The notes beneath the pieces were generated by a model. That model did no database searches, was not told the DNA's origin, and was given only the letters and a program-made list of their open reading frames with translations. From positions 1 to 64,000 of the forward strand of contig WOZO01000041.1 in assembly GCA_011620315.1 (NCBI GenBank): a stretch of 64,000 bases of DNA. The letters run 5' to 3'. Shown here piece after piece: positions 1-10,337 of the stretch. Numbering within the stretch: the first letter of the stretch is position 1; each line of letters starts with the position of its first letter. Source of the DNA: Sideroxydans sp. GTDB taxonomy: Bacteria > Pseudomonadota > Gammaproteobacteria > Burkholderiales > Gallionellaceae. A program made the position numbers and the translations under genes.

Positions 1-174
1 ATACGCCGCCGCGCCCGTTGCGTCGTTCGCATAGCGCGCATCAAAACCGCTTAGGTCAATCTCATGATCCAGCAGATGGTTCAGCGCGTGTTCGAACGTG
101 CCGGGCAGCAACTGCCGCTGCAAGTCCACCGCAAGAAATCGCGGACTGGTGTCGATGTGTTTGTAACGTGCCAT
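1..174 (-). mobile_element. IS transposase N-terminus, truncated by window edge (MARYKHIDTSPRFLAVDLQRQLLPGTFEHALNHLLDHEIDLSGFDARYANDATGAAAY...)
   Basis: Reading the minus strand from the ATG at 174 gives 58 open codons to position 1. The N-terminus resembles IS1182/IS4-like (DUF772) transposases. It is absent from the ORF track because it runs off the edge. Confidence 0.75.
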
Positions 175-303
175 TCGCTTCTCCAAAATATCGCCGTCAG
201 CTTCGACCTTGATATTTGTTTTCGTTCCCGGCACGATGCGGGCATGAAGATACTTTTTCTACAGCTTCGTTAGGAATCACGCGCCCCAGTGTTGTTTAAT
301 TTC

Positions 304-378
304 ATTCGTCGTTCCGGCGCAGGCCGGAACCCAGTTAAATAAAGACACTGGATACCGGCCTGCGCCGGTATGACGAAT
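304..378. repeat. 75-bp imperfect inverted repeat / hairpin (MITE-like or terminator)
   Basis: Arm attcgtcgttccggcgcaggccggaacccagt (304-335) pairs with actggataccggcctgcgccggtatgacgaat (347-378), 28 of 32 positions matching. It abuts the rimO stop codon. Confidence 0.8.
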
Positions 379-1715
379 TATTCAGCGCTTCCTTGACTGT
401 CCGACACCAGTTCAGCGTGCAGGTCGTGCTCGTCCGACCTGGTAATCTTCACCGTGACGAACTCGCCCACTTCTAAATCCTCACCGTCGATATAGACCAG
501 CCCGTCGATCTCCGGGGCATCCGCGCTGCTGCGTGCGAGGGAGCCTTGTTCGTCCACGTCGTCCACCAGCACGGTCATGGTCTGGCCGACTTTCTTGTCC
601 AGCTTCTCGGCGCTGATCTCTTCCTGCAGGTACATCAGGCGCGCGAGGCGCTCTTCCTGCTCTTCGGGATCGATGTGGTCGGGCAGTGCATTCGCCGCCG
701 CGCCTTCCACCGGTGAATACTTGAACGCGCCGACGCGGTCGAGCTGGGCTTCTTCGATGAAGTCGAGCAGTTCTTCGAACTCTTCTTCCGTTTCGCCGGG
801 GAAGCCGACGATGAAGGTGCTGCGCAGGGTGATGTCCGGACATATCTCGCGCCATTTCTTGATGCGCGTAAGCACGTTCTCGCTGCTGGCCGGGCGTTTC
901 ATCAGCTTGAGGATGCGCTCGTTGGCGTGTTGGAACGGAATATCGAGGTAAGGCAGGATCTTTCCTTCGGCCATCAGCGGGATGACGTCGTCCACGCTGG
1001 GATACGGGTAGACATAATGCAAACGCGTCCACACGCCGAGGTCACCCAGCGCGCCCGCCAGTTCGGTCATGCGCGTCTTGAGCGGTTTGCCTTGCCAGAA
1101 ACCGGTGCGGTATTTCATGTCCACGCCGTAGGCCGAGGTGTCCTGCGAGATGACCAGCAACTCTTTCACGCCGGATTCGACCAGTTTCTCCGCTTCGGCC
1201 ATCACGTCGTGCACGGGACGGCTGACCAGATCGCCGCGCAGACTGGGGATGATGCAGAAGGTGCAGCTATGGTTGCAGCCTTCGGAGATCTTCAGGTAGG
1301 CGAAATGTTGCGGTGTGAGGCGCACGCCCTGCAGCGGCACCAGATCGGTATAGGGATCGTGCAGGCGCGGCAAATGCTGGTGCACCGCGTGCATCACCGC
1401 CTCGGTCTCGTGCGGACCGGTCACCGCGAGCACCTTGGGATGGGTCTTCTGCACGATGTCGCCCTTGGCACCCAGACAACCGGTGACGATGACGCGACCG
1501 TTTTCCTGCAAGGCTTCGCCGATGGCTTCCAGCGACTCCGCCACCGCGCTGTCGATGAAACCGCAGGTGTTGACCACCACCAGATCGGCCTCCTGATAGC
1601 TGGGCGTGAGTTCGTAACCTTCGGCCTGCATGCGCGTGAGGATGAGCTCGGAATCGGATGCCGCTTTGGGGCAGCCGAGCGAGACGAAACCGATCTTTGG
1701 TGTAGCTTTACTCAT
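378..1715 (-). CDS. rimO: Ribosomal protein S12 methylthiotransferase RimO
   Basis: ORF 445 aa. [17 protein letters not shown]-terminus and radical [18 protein letters not shown] motif; C-terminal TRAM-like region. Confidence 0.96.
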   Translation of the reverse strand: MSKATPKIGFVSLGCPKAASDSELILTRMQAEGYELTPSYQEADLVVVNTCGFIDSAVAESLEAIGEALQENGRVIVTGCLGAKGDIVQKTHPKVLAVTGPHETEAVMHAVHQHLPRLHDPYTDLVPLQGVRLTPQHFAYLKISEGCNHSCTFCIIPSLRGDLVSRPVHDVMAEAEKLVESGVKELLVISQDTSAYGVDMKYRTGFWQGKPLKTRMTELAGALGDLGVWTRLHYVYPYPSVDDVIPLMAEGKILPYLDIPFQHANERILKLMKRPASSENVLTRIKKWREICPDITLRSTFIVGFPGETEEEFEELLDFIEEAQLDRVGAFKYSPVEGAAANALPDHIDPEEQEERLARLMYLQEEISAEKLDKKVGQTMTVLVDDVDEQGSLARSSADAPEIDGLVYIDGEDLEVGEFVTVKITRSDEHDLHAELVSDSQGSAE

Positions 1716-1744
1716 GGGTTATTCCTTAATCAAAAACCTATTTA

Positions 1745-1804
1745 TCCACGAAAAACACGAAAACTTCGGCTGCTGTTTTTCGTGACTTTCGTGTTTTTCG
1801 TGGA
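1745..1804. repeat. Perfect 18-bp inverted repeat, intergenic hairpin
   Basis: tccacgaaaaacacgaaa (1745-1762) and tttcgtgtttttcgtgga (1787-1804). Confidence 0.85.
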
Positions 1805-1820
1805 CATCTGCTTTTCAGAA

Positions 1821-2747
1821 TTATTCAATACGTCCGACTTCATCCGCATCCTGTCGTTCCAGCGTCGCGTCGATCAGCGAGACCGGGTCTTCGATGGGTT
1901 CCAGATGGGTGGTGATGTGGCTGAACGGTACGGTGCCACGGATCTCCGCCTCGATCACTTCGGCCAGATCATGTCCGCGCTGCACCGTCCACTTGCCGGG
2001 CACCAGCACGTGCATGGAGATGAAGGCCTGCCGTCCGGCCTCGCGCGTACGCAGCGCATGGAAATCCAGGCCTTGCTCACGGTACTTCGCCAGCACGGTT
2101 TCGATGGCGTCGATATGTTCCTGCGGGATGGCGGCGTCCATCAGGCCGGAGGCGGAACGATGCAACAACTGCCAACCTGTCCACACGATGTTCGCGGCCA
2201 CCAGCAGCGCGATCACCGGATCCAGCCACAGCCAGCCCGTCAACCACACCAGCGCCACGCCGATGATGACGCCGACCGAGGTCCATACGTCGGTCATCAG
2301 GTGCTTGGCATCCGCCTCCAGCGTGATCGAGTTATAGGCGCGTCCGGCCTTGAGCAGTTGGCGTGCAGCAAGCAGATTGATGACTGACGCCACCACCGAC
2401 ACCAGCAAACCGACGCCGACATCGGCCAGTGTCTGCGGATGCAGCAAGCGGTCGATGGCGGTGTAGCCGATGCTGACTGCGGCCAGCAGGATGAGGAAGC
2501 CTTCAAAGGCGCTGGAGAAGTACTCCGCCTTGCCGTGGCCGTAGGCATGCTTTTCATCCGCCGGCGTGGCGGCCAGCGACAACACGTACAAAGCCATCAG
2601 CGCACCGGCCAGATTGACGAATGATTCCAGCGCATCGGACAACAGACCGACCGAGCCGGTCAGCCACCAGGCCACACCCTTGAGCAGGATGGTGGCGACG
2701 GCGGCGGCGATGGACAGCCAGGCGAAACGGGTTAGATCTTTATGCAT
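1821..2747 (-). CDS. Cation diffusion facilitator (CDF/FieF-like) efflux transporter
   Basis: 308 aa. [26 protein letters not shown] and [19 protein letters not shown] motifs. Confidence 0.93.
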   Translation of the reverse strand: MHKDLTRFAWLSIAAAVATILLKGVAWWLTGSVGLLSDALESFVNLAGALMALYVLSLAATPADEKHAYGHGKAEYFSSAFEGFLILLAAVSIGYTAIDRLLHPQTLADVGVGLLVSVVASVINLLAARQLLKAGRAYNSITLEADAKHLMTDVWTSVGVIIGVALVWLTGWLWLDPVIALLVAANIVWTGWQLLHRSASGLMDAAIPQEHIDAIETVLAKYREQGLDFHALRTREAGRQAFISMHVLVPGKWTVQRGHDLAEVIEAEIRGTVPFSHITTHLEPIEDPVSLIDATLERQDADEVGRIE

Positions 2748-2757
2748 ACCGATTCTT

Positions 2758-3537
2758 TCAGACTCCGGCGAAATATCCGGTCAGACCGACCGTTGCCACA
2801 CCCAGCACGATCAACAGCACCTGCTGCACAGTGTCGCGCAACTGCGTGCGCTTGTGCAGACCGGGGATGAGGTCGGCCACGGCAACGTAGATCATGCTGG
2901 CTGCCGACAACGCGAGAATGTAAGGCGTCCACGACTGCAAGCCCTGCAGCGCGTAATAGGCCAGCACACCGCCGATCAGCGTGGCGAAGCTGGAGATCAA
3001 ATTGAGCTGGAACGCGCGCAGTTTGCTGTAACCGGAATGCAGCAGGATGAGGAAGTCGCCGACTTCCTGCGGGATCTCGTGCGCGATGATGGCCAGCGAA
3101 GTGACGATACCCAGGTGGACGTCGACCATAAAAGCGGCGGCAATGATGATGCCGTCCACAAAATTGTGGAAGGTGTCGCCGATGATGAGCATGGTGCCGC
3201 TGCGACCATGATCCTGACCTTGGCTGGCATGCTCGTGCGGCTCGTGCGCTTCGCAATGGTCGTGGTGGCAGTGACGCCAGATCAGCACCTTCTCCAATGT
3301 GAAGAACAGCAGAATGCCGACCAGCACGGCAGCGCTCACGGCGGCGGTGTTGCCGGCCAGATTGATCGCTTCCGGCAGGATGTCGAGAAACACCGCGCCC
3401 AGCAAGGTGCCGATGGCATAACTGACCAGCATACCAATCCAGTGCGTGCGAGCATTCAGCGCGAACACCGCCGCACACAATACGCTTAACGCACCGCCGA
3501 ACAGGCTGGCGACGATGATCCAGGATAGAACAGACAT
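2758..3537 (-). CDS. ZIP family metal transporter
   Basis: 259 aa. [13 protein letters not shown] and [12 protein letters not shown] (ZIP HN..D / HEIPQE motifs); His-rich loop [15 protein letters not shown]. Confidence 0.93.
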   Translation of the reverse strand: MSVLSWIIVASLFGGALSVLCAAVFALNARTHWIGMLVSYAIGTLLGAVFLDILPEAINLAGNTAAVSAAVLVGILLFFTLEKVLIWRHCHHDHCEAHEPHEHASQGQDHGRSGTMLIIGDTFHNFVDGIIIAAAFMVDVHLGIVTSLAIIAHEIPQEVGDFLILLHSGYSKLRAFQLNLISSFATLIGGVLAYYALQGLQSWTPYILALSAASMIYVAVADLIPGLHKRTQLRDTVQQVLLIVLGVATVGLTGYFAGV

Positions 3538-3593
3538 ATCAAACCAAGGGGATACGGGGTGCGCATTGTACCCGACGCTGACTTAACACAGGC

Positions 3594-5156
3594 TTAATCC
3601 CCCAGCGCCACATCCCGGGTCTCGGGCAGGAACCGCAGGCCGATGACCGAGGCCATGATGAGCATGCCGACCGGATACCACAGGCCCGCCATCACATCGC
3701 CCGTTTGCACCGACAGCAAGGTCACCATGAACGGCGACAGACCGCCGATCCAGCCCGCGCTCAGGTTATGCGGCAAGGCGGCGGCGGTGTAGCGAGTGCG
3801 CGCCTTGAACAGTTCGGGCAGCACAGCTGTCTGCGGGCCGGTGATGAGGCCGACCGCAACCACCGGGATCACCAGCAACAGGAACAGCATCACGGTGTTT
3901 GCCTGCTCTTTATCCGCCTGTGCTGTCCAACCTTTGGCTTGCAGGCCGGCACGCAGCGCATCAGGATCGAATCCCCGCACCTCGGCATCCGCGCCGATAC
4001 GCACCACCACGCCCTCGCCCGGCGCGGTGCTGTGCACGATGCCGTTCTTGATGAAGAACTCCTGATTGCGCGCACATTCACTCATAGCCTTATGGAACGG
4101 GCTGTAGTTGCAGTCGGCACCGGACAGGGTCACTTTCACCTCGCTGTTGAAACGCTCCAGCGCGGGATTGCCGAAATGCTGCAGGCCGTCGAACACGGGA
4201 ATGATGCTGATCGCCCCCAGCAGCAACCCGGCCAGCAACACCGGACGGCGGCCGATGCGGTCGCTCAGCCAGCCGCACCAAATGGTGAGCGGGAACAGCA
4301 ACAGCGTGGAGAGCATCACCAGCGTGCTGGCGAGTTGCGCATCCAGCCGCACCACGCTCTTGAGGAACACGTTGGCATACACCTGCGAGGTAAAGAACAG
4401 CAGCGAACCGCCCGCCGAGATGCAGAAGAACAGCAAGGCCATGCCCTTCAAAGTCTGGCGGTCGCGGAAGCATTCGCGCAACGGCGCTTGCGACACACGG
4501 CCCTGCTCCTGCAATTCCTTGAACACCGGCGATTCTTCCAGACTCATGCGCGCCTTGATCGAGATGAACAGCAACACCACCGAGAGCAGGAACGGTACGC
4601 GCCAGCCCCAACTGCTGAACGAGGCATCGTCGAGGAACTGGTGCAGCAGCACGATCTGCAAAGTGGAGACGAGAATGCCCAGCGGCCCCATCAGTTGCAG
4701 CACGCTGGTATAGAGACCGCGCCGACCTTCGGGTGCATGCTCGGTGAGATACACCGCCACCCCGCCGATCTCTCCACCCACGGCAAAACCCTGCAGCAAG
4801 CGCAGCAGCAACAGCAGCGCCGGTGCCAGCATGCCGACCTGCACATAGGTCGGCAGCATGCCGACCAGAAAAGTTGATGCCCCCATCAGGGTGATGGTGA
4901 CCAGAAAGATCGGACGCCGCCCGTAACGGTCCGCCAAGGTACCAAACAGCGCCGAACCCAAAGGCCGCACGATCATGCCCACACCGAACGCGGCCAGACT
5001 CGCCAGCAAAGCGGCCGTGGCATCTTCCGGCGGAAAAAACAGCACGCTGAAATAGGTTGCCAGCGTGGCGAAGGTAAGGAAGTCGTACCACTCGAGGAAG
5101 GTGCCGAAACAGGCGGCGAGCACCACCTTGCGCTGGGTCTTGGTTATCGTATTCAT
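3594..5156 (-). CDS. MFS transporter, metabolite:H+ symporter (ProP/ShiA-like) family
   Basis: ORF extends to 5291; start set at MNTITKTQRKVVLAACFGTFLEWYDF. Motifs GTLADRYGRRPIF and WLSDRIGRRPVLL. Confidence 0.88.
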   Translation of the reverse strand: MNTITKTQRKVVLAACFGTFLEWYDFLTFATLATYFSVLFFPPEDATAALLASLAAFGVGMIVRPLGSALFGTLADRYGRRPIFLVTITLMGASTFLVGMLPTYVQVGMLAPALLLLLRLLQGFAVGGEIGGVAVYLTEHAPEGRRGLYTSVLQLMGPLGILVSTLQIVLLHQFLDDASFSSWGWRVPFLLSVVLLFISIKARMSLEESPVFKELQEQGRVSQAPLRECFRDRQTLKGMALLFFCISAGGSLLFFTSQVYANVFLKSVVRLDAQLASTLVMLSTLLLFPLTIWCGWLSDRIGRRPVLLAGLLLGAISIIPVFDGLQHFGNPALERFNSEVKVTLSGADCNYSPFHKAMSECARNQEFFIKNGIVHSTAPGEGVVVRIGADAEVRGFDPDALRAGLQAKGWTAQADKEQANTVMLFLLLVIPVVAVGLITGPQTAVLPELFKARTRYTAAALPHNLSAGWIGGLSPFMVTLLSVQTGDVMAGLWYPVGMLIMASVIGLRFLPETRDVALGD

Positions 5157-5319
5157 GGCGGAGGCATGGGTTGTGAACAGCGCAGGGATATAAAGCATAT
5201 GCTGGCGCTTGTCCACCCGGGCGCTTGATTTACGGGATGGAGACACACACAATGTGCACGCTTTGAACCATTCGTCGCTACGCACGGTCACATACCCGCC
5301 TTAATTTTCGGAGATCACA

Positions 5320-5940
5320 ATGAACACGAATACCCTGCTACCCCTTTCCGTTTCTGTCCTGCTGCTGTCTGCCTGCGCCACCCCCGATGCCGGCAAGCCG
5401 GTCACCTACCAGGATGTGAATTCCACCGGCGTGGTGGCCGGTGTGGGCGTGGAAAGCCAGGATGTGACGGCGGTCACCGACGTGATGGTGAAGGACATCC
5501 TCGCCACACCGGAAGTCGTGAAGCGCAGCCAGGCGGCGCGCGTCATCCTCGATGCGGCCTATTTCGAGAACGAGAGCAGCCAGCGCATCAACAAGAACCT
5601 GCTGGTGGACCGTCTGCGCATCAATCTGCAACGTGCAGCCAAAGGCAAGCTGCAATTCGTGTCGCGCGAATCCGCCGACATGGTGGCGCAGGAACGCGAC
5701 ATGAAGCGACAGGGCGTGACCGACGCGGGCACACTCAAGCAAGCCAAAGCCACCGCCGGCGCGGACTATCGCCTGGTGGGCCGCATCAACTCGCTGGACG
5801 CGCGCAGCGCGCAAAACGGCATGGTGGAACGCTACACGCAGATCACTTTCGAGCTGATCGATCTGGAGACTTCGCTCAGCGTCTGGTCCAACCTGTACGA
5901 GTTCAAGAAGGGCGGCCAGGACGATGCGATCTATCGCTGA
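5320..5940 (+). CDS. Penicillin-binding protein activator LpoB-like lipoprotein
   Basis: 206 aa. Lipobox LLLSACAT; SADMVAQERDMKRQG...GADYRLVGRINS...YTQITFELIDLET pattern typical of LpoB. Precedes COG3014 and YcfL-like genes. Confidence 0.85.
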   Translation: MNTNTLLPLSVSVLLLSACATPDAGKPVTYQDVNSTGVVAGVGVESQDVTAVTDVMVKDILATPEVVKRSQAARVILDAAYFENESSQRINKNLLVDRLRINLQRAAKGKLQFVSRESADMVAQERDMKRQGVTDAGTLKQAKATAGADYRLVGRINSLDARSAQNGMVERYTQITFELIDLETSLSVWSNLYEFKKGGQDDAIYR

Positions 5941-7405
5941 TCTTTCGGCACCGCCCCGCTTCGTTCCACTTGCCCTCACCTGCGCCCTCGGGCTGACACT
6001 GTCCGCTTGCGCCACCAGCGGGCTGGAAAGCAAACCTGTCGAACCGGGACGCATCGAACAACTGCTTGAGCCGAATGCGGAAGTGCCGTCCGCCTTGCGC
6101 CCCTTCGTGCTGCGCGACCAGGAACAGGGTCGCCGCGACCGTGTGCTGAACGAAGCCATGGCCGGGCTGACCGCGCTGGAACTGTCCCAACCGGAAACGG
6201 CACAACGCCTGCTATCCGACGCGCAAGCGCTGATCGAGACCATCTATGCGAATGACCCGGTGGCCAACCGGGCACGCGGCAATTTCGTGCCGGAAGCCGA
6301 CAAGGACTTCAAAGGCGACCCTTACGAGCGTGCCATGGTCGGCTACTACCTTGCCCTCGCCGATTTCTCCGACCCCGATCTGGACAACGCGCGCGCCGAC
6401 CTGCGTTTCGCCGAGATACAGGACACCATGTCCGCCGCCGAAACCTTCCAGAGCGACATGGTCATCATGCCGTTCATACGCGGCTGGCTGTACAACTGCT
6501 CGGGGCGCACTGCGCGGGCGAAGGACGAATTCTCGGCTGTGCGCAAAGCGAAACCGGGCATCAAAATCCCCGCTGCGGGCGACAACGTGTTGCTGATCGG
6601 CGAGGTCGGCCAGGCACCGGGCAAGATCGCCAGCGGTCGCCATCAGGAAGAGTTGCGCTACGGACGCCGCGACGACGGCAGGATACGCGGTGTCACTTTC
6701 ACGCAAGGCAAGCAACTGCTGACGGGGCAGCAGATCGAGGACGTGTACTGGCAGGCATCGACACGCGGTGGTCGCGCAGTGGACAAGATACTGGCGGGCA
6801 AGGCTTCATTCCGCAGCACGGCGGAGAACATCGCGACGGGGGCGGCCGTATTCGCCCAGATATCAGCCGATCTGGCGAATGATGCCGCGCGCCGCAACAA
6901 CAGCGACGATGCGGGACAGTATGCAGGGCTGGCACTGCTCGGCATGCTGGTCAGCGTCGGCAGCGACATCGCCGCCGCCTCCACACATCCGGAAGCCGAT
7001 ACCCGCACCTGGTCCAGCCTGCCTGATCGCATCTATATGGCGACCACCCGAACGGATTTGAATGCAGAGCCTGCGCCGTGGTCGCTGGGCTTCCATGATG
7101 CGCGGGGCGAACTGCAACAGGCGGTGGAGATGAAGACTTTCCGTTCCGGTGCCTGCATGCTGGTCTGGGGCAGACAGTACCCTGCCGGCCACCCTTCCAG
7201 TTGGGCAGACAGTTCACTGCACCACGAAGAAGTGATCCACGAGAAATGCAAAGGTGCTTGCAACGCGGTCACCGAACAGGCGACACTCGATGCCAAGAAT
7301 TTCAATACCTCGCTCGCACCACTCGCCGCGACGGCCGGGGTTCCCGACAATATTGAATCGGGTGTGACTTTCAGGCGCAGAATATTCCCCACTTACCCGG
7401 ATTGA
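5924..7405 (+). CDS. COG3014-like lipoprotein of unknown function
   Basis: 493 aa. Lipobox LTLSACAT; located between lpoB-like and ycfL-like genes; overlaps lpoB by 17 bp. Confidence 0.8.
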   Translation: MRSIADLSAPPRFVPLALTCALGLTLSACATSGLESKPVEPGRIEQLLEPNAEVPSALRPFVLRDQEQGRRDRVLNEAMAGLTALELSQPETAQRLLSDAQALIETIYANDPVANRARGNFVPEADKDFKGDPYERAMVGYYLALADFSDPDLDNARADLRFAEIQDTMSAAETFQSDMVIMPFIRGWLYNCSGRTARAKDEFSAVRKAKPGIKIPAAGDNVLLIGEVGQAPGKIASGRHQEELRYGRRDDGRIRGVTFTQGKQLLTGQQIEDVYWQASTRGGRAVDKILAGKASFRSTAENIATGAAVFAQISADLANDAARRNNSDDAGQYAGLALLGMLVSVGSDIAAASTHPEADTRTWSSLPDRIYMATTRTDLNAEPAPWSLGFHDARGELQQAVEMKTFRSGACMLVWGRQYPAGHPSSWADSSLHHEEVIHEKCKGACNAVTEQATLDAKNFNTSLAPLAATAGVPDNIESGVTFRRRIFPTYPD

Positions 7406-7436
7406 ACCGGCAACCCAGCTTTCTTAGGAGACCATC

Positions 7437-7805
7437 ATGCTGAAAAAGATACTTTCCATCCTGCTATTGAGTTCCATGGCTGCCTGTCAGTCATTGCCTG
7501 ATGCCACCATCATCATGATCGACGAGGATCATCTGGAGGATGTGGTCGAAGTTGACAACGTGCAATCCGGCCGAACAAGCACCGGCACATTGCGCGTGTG
7601 GGGCGAACTGAAGAACCTCACCGACAAGCGCGTGCTGATCGAAGTCCGCGCCGCATTCCGCGGCGACGACGGCCGCGTGGTGGAAAAAGCCGGCGGCTGG
7701 ACACGCGTGTTCATCGACCCGAATTCAATTCAGGATATTGAACTGCTCTCTACCGTGAACGATGCGTCGGAATTCCTGCTGGAAGTGCGGGAAGGGAAAC
7801 AGTAA
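7437..7805 (+). CDS. YcfL/DUF1425-like lipoprotein
   Basis: 122 aa. Lipobox SSMAACQS; WGELKNLTDKRVLIEVRAAFRGDDGRVVEKAGGWTRVFIDPNS. Confidence 0.75.
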   Translation: MLKKILSILLLSSMAACQSLPDATIIMIDEDHLEDVVEVDNVQSGRTSTGTLRVWGELKNLTDKRVLIEVRAAFRGDDGRVVEKAGGWTRVFIDPNSIQDIELLSTVNDASEFLLEVREGKQ

Positions 7806-7811
7806 GGCGGC

Positions 7812-8549
7812 TCAGGCGAGCCAGATGAAAGTGCCCATCCGCCCGGTCGCCCCGTCGCGCCGGTAAGAGAAGAAACAATCCGGCTCGCCATAGGTACAAC
7901 GCCCGCCGCCGTGGATGCGCGTGATGCCCAGTGCACTCAAACGCTGGCGCGCCAGCAGAAAAAGGTCAGCCCGATATTTGTCCGAGTCAGACTGCGCAAC
8001 GAAGGCTTCCTGCGCCTGCGCATGCTGCGCGATGAAAGCTGCGCGCACTTCCGCGCCGACTTCGAAATACTGCTGACTGATGGCCGGCCCCAGCCAGGCC
8101 ATCAACTTGTGTCCTGCAACGCCCATCGCCTGCACGGTCGCTTCAATCACCCCGTCGCACAGACCGCGCCAGCCCGCATGCGCCGCGCCGACCACCGTGC
8201 CGTCCTCGTCGCACAGCAACACCGGCAGACAATCCGCCGTCATTACCACACACACCGAACCGCGCTGGCGCGCGATGCCGGCATCAGCCGCCACTCTGCA
8301 TGCTGCCGCATCGGCATTCGCCACGGCTATACCGTGCACCTGTTCCAGCCATACCGGTTCGGTGGGCAGCAATGCGGAAAGCGACTGGCGGTTGTGATTC
8401 ACCCGCAGCGGGTCATCGCCCACATGCAAACCCAAATTCATCGAATCCCAGGGGGGGCGACTCACGCCGCCGATGCGGGTGGTCTGCAGCGCTTTGACGT
8501 TGGCCGGGGCCGGCCAGTCGGGCGCGATATAGGGATCACAAGACTTCAC
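7812..8549 (-). CDS. pgeF: Peptidoglycan editing factor PgeF (laccase-domain/YfiH family)
   Basis: TTRIGGVSRPPWDSMNLGLHVGDDP, ADCLPVLL, AAHAGWRGL, CTYGEPDCFFSYRRDGATGRMGTFIWL. GTG start at 8549 overlaps the rluD 3' end; the track ORF extends to 8660. Confidence 0.92.
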   Translation of the reverse strand: MKSCDPYIAPDWPAPANVKALQTTRIGGVSRPPWDSMNLGLHVGDDPLRVNHNRQSLSALLPTEPVWLEQVHGIAVANADAAACRVAADAGIARQRGSVCVVMTADCLPVLLCDEDGTVVGAAHAGWRGLCDGVIEATVQAMGVAGHKLMAWLGPAISQQYFEVGAEVRAAFIAQHAQAQEAFVAQSDSDKYRADLFLLARQRLSALGITRIHGGGRCTYGEPDCFFSYRRDGATGRMGTFIWLA

Positions 8550-9531
8550 CGCGCGCCTCTTCGATCTGCTCCAGCAGCTCGTCCATATCGTCCGGCAGCG
8601 GCGCGTCGAACTCCATACGCTTGCCGGTCGTCGGATGATCGAGCGCCAGTTTCCAGGCATGCAGCGCCTGACGCGGGAACTTGATCAATATCTGCTGCAT
8701 CGCCGGCACGCATTTCTGCACGCCCTTGATGTAAAGCGTATCGCCCACCAGCGGATGGTCGAGGTAGGACATGTGCACGCGGATCTGGTGGGTGCGGCCG
8801 GTCTCCAGTTTGCAGCGCACCAGCGTGCAGTTGGGGAAACGTTCTTCGATATGGACATGGGTGATCGCTTCCTTGCCGCTCTCGGTCACCGCCATCTTCA
8901 CGCGCTGCGTGGGATGGCGACCGATAGGCACGTTGACCGTGTAATCGCGGTCCACTTCCCCCCAAACCAGCGCCAGATATTCGCGCTTCACGCTGCGCGC
9001 CTGCATCTGCCGCACCAGCGCGGTCTGCGCCACCAGCGTCTTGGCCACCACCATCAGTCCGCTGGTGTCCTTGTCCAGCCGGTGCACGATGCCCGCGCGC
9101 GGCACATCCTTCAGCTCGGGGGCATGGAACAACAGCCCGTTCAACAGCGTGCCCTGCCAGTTGCCGCTGCCGGGATGCACCACCAGCCCCACCGGTTTGT
9201 CGATGACGATGATCGCCTCGTCCTCGTACACGATGTCCAGCGGGATGTCTTCCGGCTCGGCCACCATGTCGGAAGGATGCACCTGGGGCACGACGGTCAG
9301 CTTCTCGTTGCCCCACACCTTCTGTTTGACGGTCGCTGTCTTGCCGTTGACCCCGACCAGGCCCTGCTCTATCCAGTCTTGCAGGCGGCTGCGCGAATAT
9401 TCGGGGAGCAATTTGACCAGTATCTGGTCCAGACGCAGTCCGCCGAGCCCGGCTGGGACCTTAAACTCAAGCGGGTCGGCGCTATCGTCGTCTTTGCTAT
9501 AATCAGCCAATTCTTCTTCGGGTTTCATCAT
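8536..9531 (-). CDS. rluD: 23S rRNA pseudouridine synthase RluD
   Basis: S4 domain followed by GIVHRLDKDTSGLMVVAKT. Start at MMKPEEEL; the track ORF begins at 9564. Confidence 0.94.
   Translation of the reverse strand: MMKPEEELADYSKDDDSADPLEFKVPAGLGGLRLDQILVKLLPEYSRSRLQDWIEQGLVGVNGKTATVKQKVWGNEKLTVVPQVHPSDMVAEPEDIPLDIVYEDEAIIVIDKPVGLVVHPGSGNWQGTLLNGLLFHAPELKDVPRAGIVHRLDKDTSGLMVVAKTLVAQTALVRQMQARSVKREYLALVWGEVDRDYTVNVPIGRHPTQRVKMAVTESGKEAITHVHIEERFPNCTLVRCKLETGRTHQIRVHMSYLDHPLVGDTLYIKGVQKCVPAMQQILIKFPRQALHAWKLALDHPTTGKRMEFDAPLPDDMDELLEQIEEARGEVL
9498..9503 (+). promoter_or_regulatory. Possible -10 box (TATAAT) for bamD, inside rluD coding sequence
   Basis: Perfect TATAAT 27 bp upstream of the bamD ATG. 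No clear -35. Confidence 0.35.
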
Positions 9532-10336
9532 GCGCCATAGTTTAGCCGTTTTCCTCCTGCTCACGTTAACTGCTTGCAGTTCACTTCCTGAAGCGGACTA
9601 CGACAGCAACCCCAAAGCCACTGCCGACGAGCTGTATGCCAAGGCCAAGGCGGAAATGCAGGACGAAGATTATGAGCGCGCCGTCAAGGACCTGGAACGC
9701 ATGCAGTCGCGCTTCCCCTATGGCCGCTATGCGCAACAGGCACAACTGGACATCGCCTACGCCTGGTACAAGAAAGGTGAACCCGCACCGGCGCTCTCCG
9801 CTCTGGACCGCTTCGCCAAACAATTCCCCAAGAGCGACGCACTGGACTACGCGCTCTACCTGAAAGGTCTCATCAACTTTGACGAGAACTTGAACAGCTA
9901 TTTCAGCACCCTGTTCCTGCAAGATCCGGCCGAGCGCGATCCGGTCGCCCTGCGCGCCTCGTTCGATGCATTCAAACAACTGGTTACAAGTTACCCGCAA
10001 AGCCGTTATGCAGAAGACGCGCGCCAGCGCATGCAATACCTGCTGGTCACACTGGCCAAGCATGAGATCGCCATCGCCAGCTACTACCTGCGCCGCGGTG
10101 CCTACGTCGCCGCCGTCAATCGCGCCCAAGGCGTGCTCGTCGATTACCCGCTCACCCCGCAAACACGCGACGCCCTGCAGATCATGGTGCAGGCCTATAC
10201 CCGTCTCGGTCTGGACGACCTCAGCCGCGACACGCATCGCGTGCTGGAACACAACATCGCCAAGGACGGCATCAAGCCCTCGCAGACCTTCTTCCAGGAA
10301 CGCGAGACACCGTGGTGGAAGTTCTGGGAGTCATAA
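9530..10336 (+). CDS. bamD: Outer membrane protein assembly factor BamD
   Basis: 268 aa. Lipobox LTLTACSS; TADELYAKAKAEMQDEDYERAVKDLERMQSRFPYGRYAQQAQLDIAYAWYK. Confidence 0.95.
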   Translation: MRHSLAVFLLLTLTACSSLPEADYDSNPKATADELYAKAKAEMQDEDYERAVKDLERMQSRFPYGRYAQQAQLDIAYAWYKKGEPAPALSALDRFAKQFPKSDALDYALYLKGLINFDENLNSYFSTLFLQDPAERDPVALRASFDAFKQLVTSYPQSRYAEDARQRMQYLLVTLAKHEIAIASYYLRRGAYVAAVNRAQGVLVDYPLTPQTRDALQIMVQAYTRLGLDDLSRDTHRVLEHNIAKDGIKPSQTFFQERETPWWKFWES

Positions 10337-10337
10337 G

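Noticed and set aside
18-273. Short plus-strand ORFs at the window start
   Set aside because: Overlap the transposase N-terminus readable on the opposite strand; no supporting motif.
3890-4080. Extra hydrophilic segment in the MFS transporter (SEVKVTLSGADCNYSPFHKAMSECARNQEFFIKNG...)
   Set aside because: Looked like an inserted domain, but I recall a similar extended loop in other MHS-family transporters, so not flagged as novel.
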